Shown here: positions 37,919 through 39,202 of the stretch, one piece after another
Layout: each line of letters starts with the position of its first letter
Position numbering within the stretch: the stretch's first letter is position 1
Source of the DNA: a virus
IMG/VR virus record: IMGVR_UViG_3300008735_001079
Span: 1-39,202 of that record
Length of the DNA stretch: 39,202 bases
Reading direction: 5' to 3' (one strand)
Notes under the pieces: model-generated
Database searches by the model: none
What the model saw: the letters and a program-made list of their open reading frames with translations, nothing else
What the model was told of the DNA's origin: nothing
Position numbers and translations under genes: made by a program

Positions 37919-38395
37919 ATGAAAGCTAACGAACTAGAAAAATCTGCTAACGCAGCCAATTGGAAATATAGAAAGAAGAAGAAAGCCCTTATATTGAAAG
38001 TGCCAGTTCCTATTCTTTATACAAGAAAAGGTTTAATAGCGCAGACTAGTACAGTTGATTACACAGGACTAGTGCCGCCAGATGGAAGGTTTGTAGCGTT
38101 TGACGCAAAGGAAACTCAAATTAAGACTTCCTTTCCGTTAAAGAATATAAAGCAACATCAGCTCATGTATTTAGAACTAGTGGAGGAGCTTGGAGGTTTG
38201 GCATTCTTTCTCATACACTTTAAAAAAATGCATAATCGTGCATTTGTGACGCCCATATCGTTGGTGTCAAAGTACTGGTATGGTGACGGTAGAAAATCCA
38301 TACCATACGCGGACTTTAAAGAAGAGTGGTTAGTGGAAACTGACGACTATTTAACATTACTAACCGACAAAGACACATGGATTTACGATTTATAG
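37919..38395 (+). CDS. recU: RecU-like Holliday junction resolvase
   Basis: 158 aa. VDYTGLVPPDGRFVAFDAKET gives the RecU nuclease core (Asp in PPDG, Asp-x-Lys-Glu near residues 62-65). SFPLKNIKQHQLMYLELVEE follows, then GGLAFFLIHFKK, all in the family order. RecU cuts four-way junctions during recombination. It starts 4 bases after the extended sulfotransferase frame and overlaps the next small gene by 19 bases. The window also encodes a resolvase-related protein at 29047-29415. Confidence 0.87.
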   Translation: MKANELEKSANAANWKYRKKKKALILKVPVPILYTRKGLIAQTSTVDYTGLVPPDGRFVAFDAKETQIKTSFPLKNIKQHQLMYLELVEELGGLAFFLIHFKKMHNRAFVTPISLVSKYWYGDGRKSIPYADFKEEWLVETDDYLTLLTDKDTWIYDL

Positions 38396-38604
38396 AAGAC
38401 ATAGTAAAAAAGAAAAACGTAGTACAAATAGTACACGACTCTCTTGTAGGTGGAGGGGTAGGGCATATTGTGAGTTATAATGAAACATTTGTGATGTTAA
38501 AACCACATACGAACGAAAAACTTATAAAAGAGTTTGGGGAGCCTACACCATACACGATATTAATACCTACACAAAATATTAAATTAATAATGATTTTAAA
38601 TTAA
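38377..38604 (+). CDS. Small hypothetical protein overlapping recU
   Basis: 75 aa, ATG 38377, overlapping the end of recU in another frame. DSLVGGGVGHIVSYNETFVM and TPYTILIPTQNIKLI suggest a small beta-barrel. It is separated by 13 bases from the dUTPase-like gene. No family is recognised. Confidence 0.55.
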   Translation: MDLRFIEDIVKKKNVVQIVHDSLVGGGVGHIVSYNETFVMLKPHTNEKLIKEFGEPTPYTILIPTQNIKLIMILN

Positions 38605-38613
38605 CCAAGAAAA
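38602..38613 (+). promoter_or_regulatory. TAACCAAGAAAA leader motif, copy 2
   Basis: Identical to the 12-mer at 33626-33637. It ends 4 bases before the ATG of the dUTPase-fold gene and overlaps the stop of the preceding one. Confidence 0.35.
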
Positions 38614-38617
38614 AATA

Positions 38618-39022
38618 ATGGCTAAAAGAACAATGAAAGTAAAATACAAGAAACTAAATTCTAAAGCAGTAGACCCAGTATGTAGTGAGGATGGGCAATC
38701 AGAAGTATGTCTCTACGTGAGTGAGAAGGTTGTGGTTGCTGGCCAAACGGTAAAGAATATAAAGACCGGGGTAGCGCTGGATGTCCCGTCTGGGTACGTA
38801 GGAAAAATATATGATATTAGGGACGTAGCTTTGGAGCATACGCTGTCTATTAAATCTGGAGTACTAAATACTTCCACAAACGGTGCAGAGGTCTGCATAG
38901 TAGTTTCTAACACAGGGCCTTATCCAATAACTCTATTGCCTGGGGACCCAATAGCAAGAGTGATATTTTCTAAAGAATATAAGTTTCTTTTAGAGGATAG
39001 TGCTTCAGTACGGGAGGAATAA
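38618..39022 (+). CDS. dUTPase-fold protein with altered catalytic motifs
   Basis: 134 aa. The dUTPase/dCTP deaminase order is visible: [16 protein letters not shown], then [11 protein letters not shown] (motif 2 usually RSxLA), [20 protein letters not shown] (motif 3 usually GVIDxxYxGE) and [12 protein letters not shown] (motif 4). The motif 3 catalytic Asp is Asn, the Tyr is Thr, and the Gly-rich motif 5 is missing from the C-terminus. The protein may be a non-catalytic dUTPase relative or have changed specificity. It lies next to the ribonucleotide reductase start, within nucleotide metabolism. Confidence 0.75.
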   Translation: MAKRTMKVKYKKLNSKAVDPVCSEDGQSEVCLYVSEKVVVAGQTVKNIKTGVALDVPSGYVGKIYDIRDVALEHTLSIKSGVLNTSTNGAEVCIVVSNTGPYPITLLPGDPIARVIFSKEYKFLLEDSASVREE

Positions 39023-39023
39023 T

Positions 39024-39202
39024 ATGAGTGGATTTTCTTTATCAGAAAACTTTATAAATAAATATAAGAGAAAAAAACCTCCTTTTGGATTTAATGGTTT
39101 AGGTGAATTAGTCTATATGCGTACTTATAGCCGAATAAAAGACAGTGGCAAAAATGAGAGGTGGTGGGAAACAGTTCAGCGTGTAGTAGAGGGAACTTAC
39201 AA
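39024..39202 (+). CDS. nrdJ: Class II (B12-dependent) ribonucleotide reductase, N-terminus
   Basis: 59 complete codons from ATG 39024, cut by the window edge. [17 protein letters not shown] and [16 protein letters not shown] match the N-terminal region of adenosylcobalamin-dependent ribonucleoside triphosphate reductases. A GGGAGG ribosome site lies 7 bases upstream, one of the few strong ones. The enzyme makes deoxynucleotides without oxygen, which fits phages that carry their own nucleotide supply. The cobalamin-binding C-terminus lies outside the window, so the class is judged from the N-terminus. Confidence 0.85.
   Translation, partial: MSGFSLSENFINKYKRKKPPFGFNGLGELVYMRTYSRIKDSGKNERWWETVQRVVEGTY

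Noticed and set aside
1-39202. Integrase, attachment site, IS element or CRISPR array
   Set aside because: No recombinase or transposase motifs, no terminal inverted repeats and no regularly spaced direct repeats were seen.

Overview
The window is part of a low-GC tailed-phage genome (Caudoviricetes). Its baseplate genes suggest a contractile tail (myovirus). No host housekeeping genes, tRNAs, IS elements or CRISPR arrays are visible. Most starts lack a strong Shine-Dalgarno and sit behind A/T-rich leaders. The gene set (peptide deformylase, B12-dependent ribonucleotide reductase, glycosyltransferases, tail fibres with VGI-type repeats, a cupredoxin-like tail domain) resembles environmental, often marine, phages. 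The host cannot be named from the sequence.

The central fact is a changed genetic code: TGA is read as tryptophan. Read with the standard code, the tail genes break into fragments. Read with TGA=Trp they join into full-length, tightly packed genes. I count 26 internal TGA codons. Of the 34 gene ends inside the window, 23 use TAA, 11 use TAG and none uses TGA.

Layout. (1) Positions 1-24711, minus strand: the late tail module, transcribed right to left. It holds a tail-assembly chaperone pair joined by a -1 frameshift, the tape measure (1085 aa), a hub-like protein (876 aa), a tail protein, a sigma factor, a 699-aa protein, a gp25/W-like protein, a baseplate J-like protein, a likely baseplate-peripheral protein, a PKD/cupredoxin tail protein, two large fibre proteins and small adhesin-like proteins. 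(2) Positions 24712-25088: the divergent intergenic region, with two adjacent predicted RNA folds and a ribosome-site hairpin. (3) Positions 25089-35010, plus strand: replication, recombination and nucleic-acid metabolism. It holds a UvsW-like helicase, peptide deformylase, a CCA-adding-like enzyme, a Holliday-junction-resolvase-related protein, a primase-helicase, an MBL nuclease, a PolB-type exonuclease, a RecA/Sak4-like ATPase and a DUF669 protein. It ends at a clear intrinsic terminator (35034-35063). (4) Positions 35090-39202, plus strand: two glycosyltransferases, a methyltransferase, a sulfotransferase-like gene with a possible second frameshift, RecU, a degenerate dUTPase-fold protein and the start of a class II ribonucleotide reductase.

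Recoding is not uniform. The replication block has about 30 Trp codons, all TGG. The tail block has about 46 TGG and 24 TGA. The remaining two TGA codons lie just past the terminator. This suggests that TGA decoding is tied to late expression, with early genes readable in the standard code.
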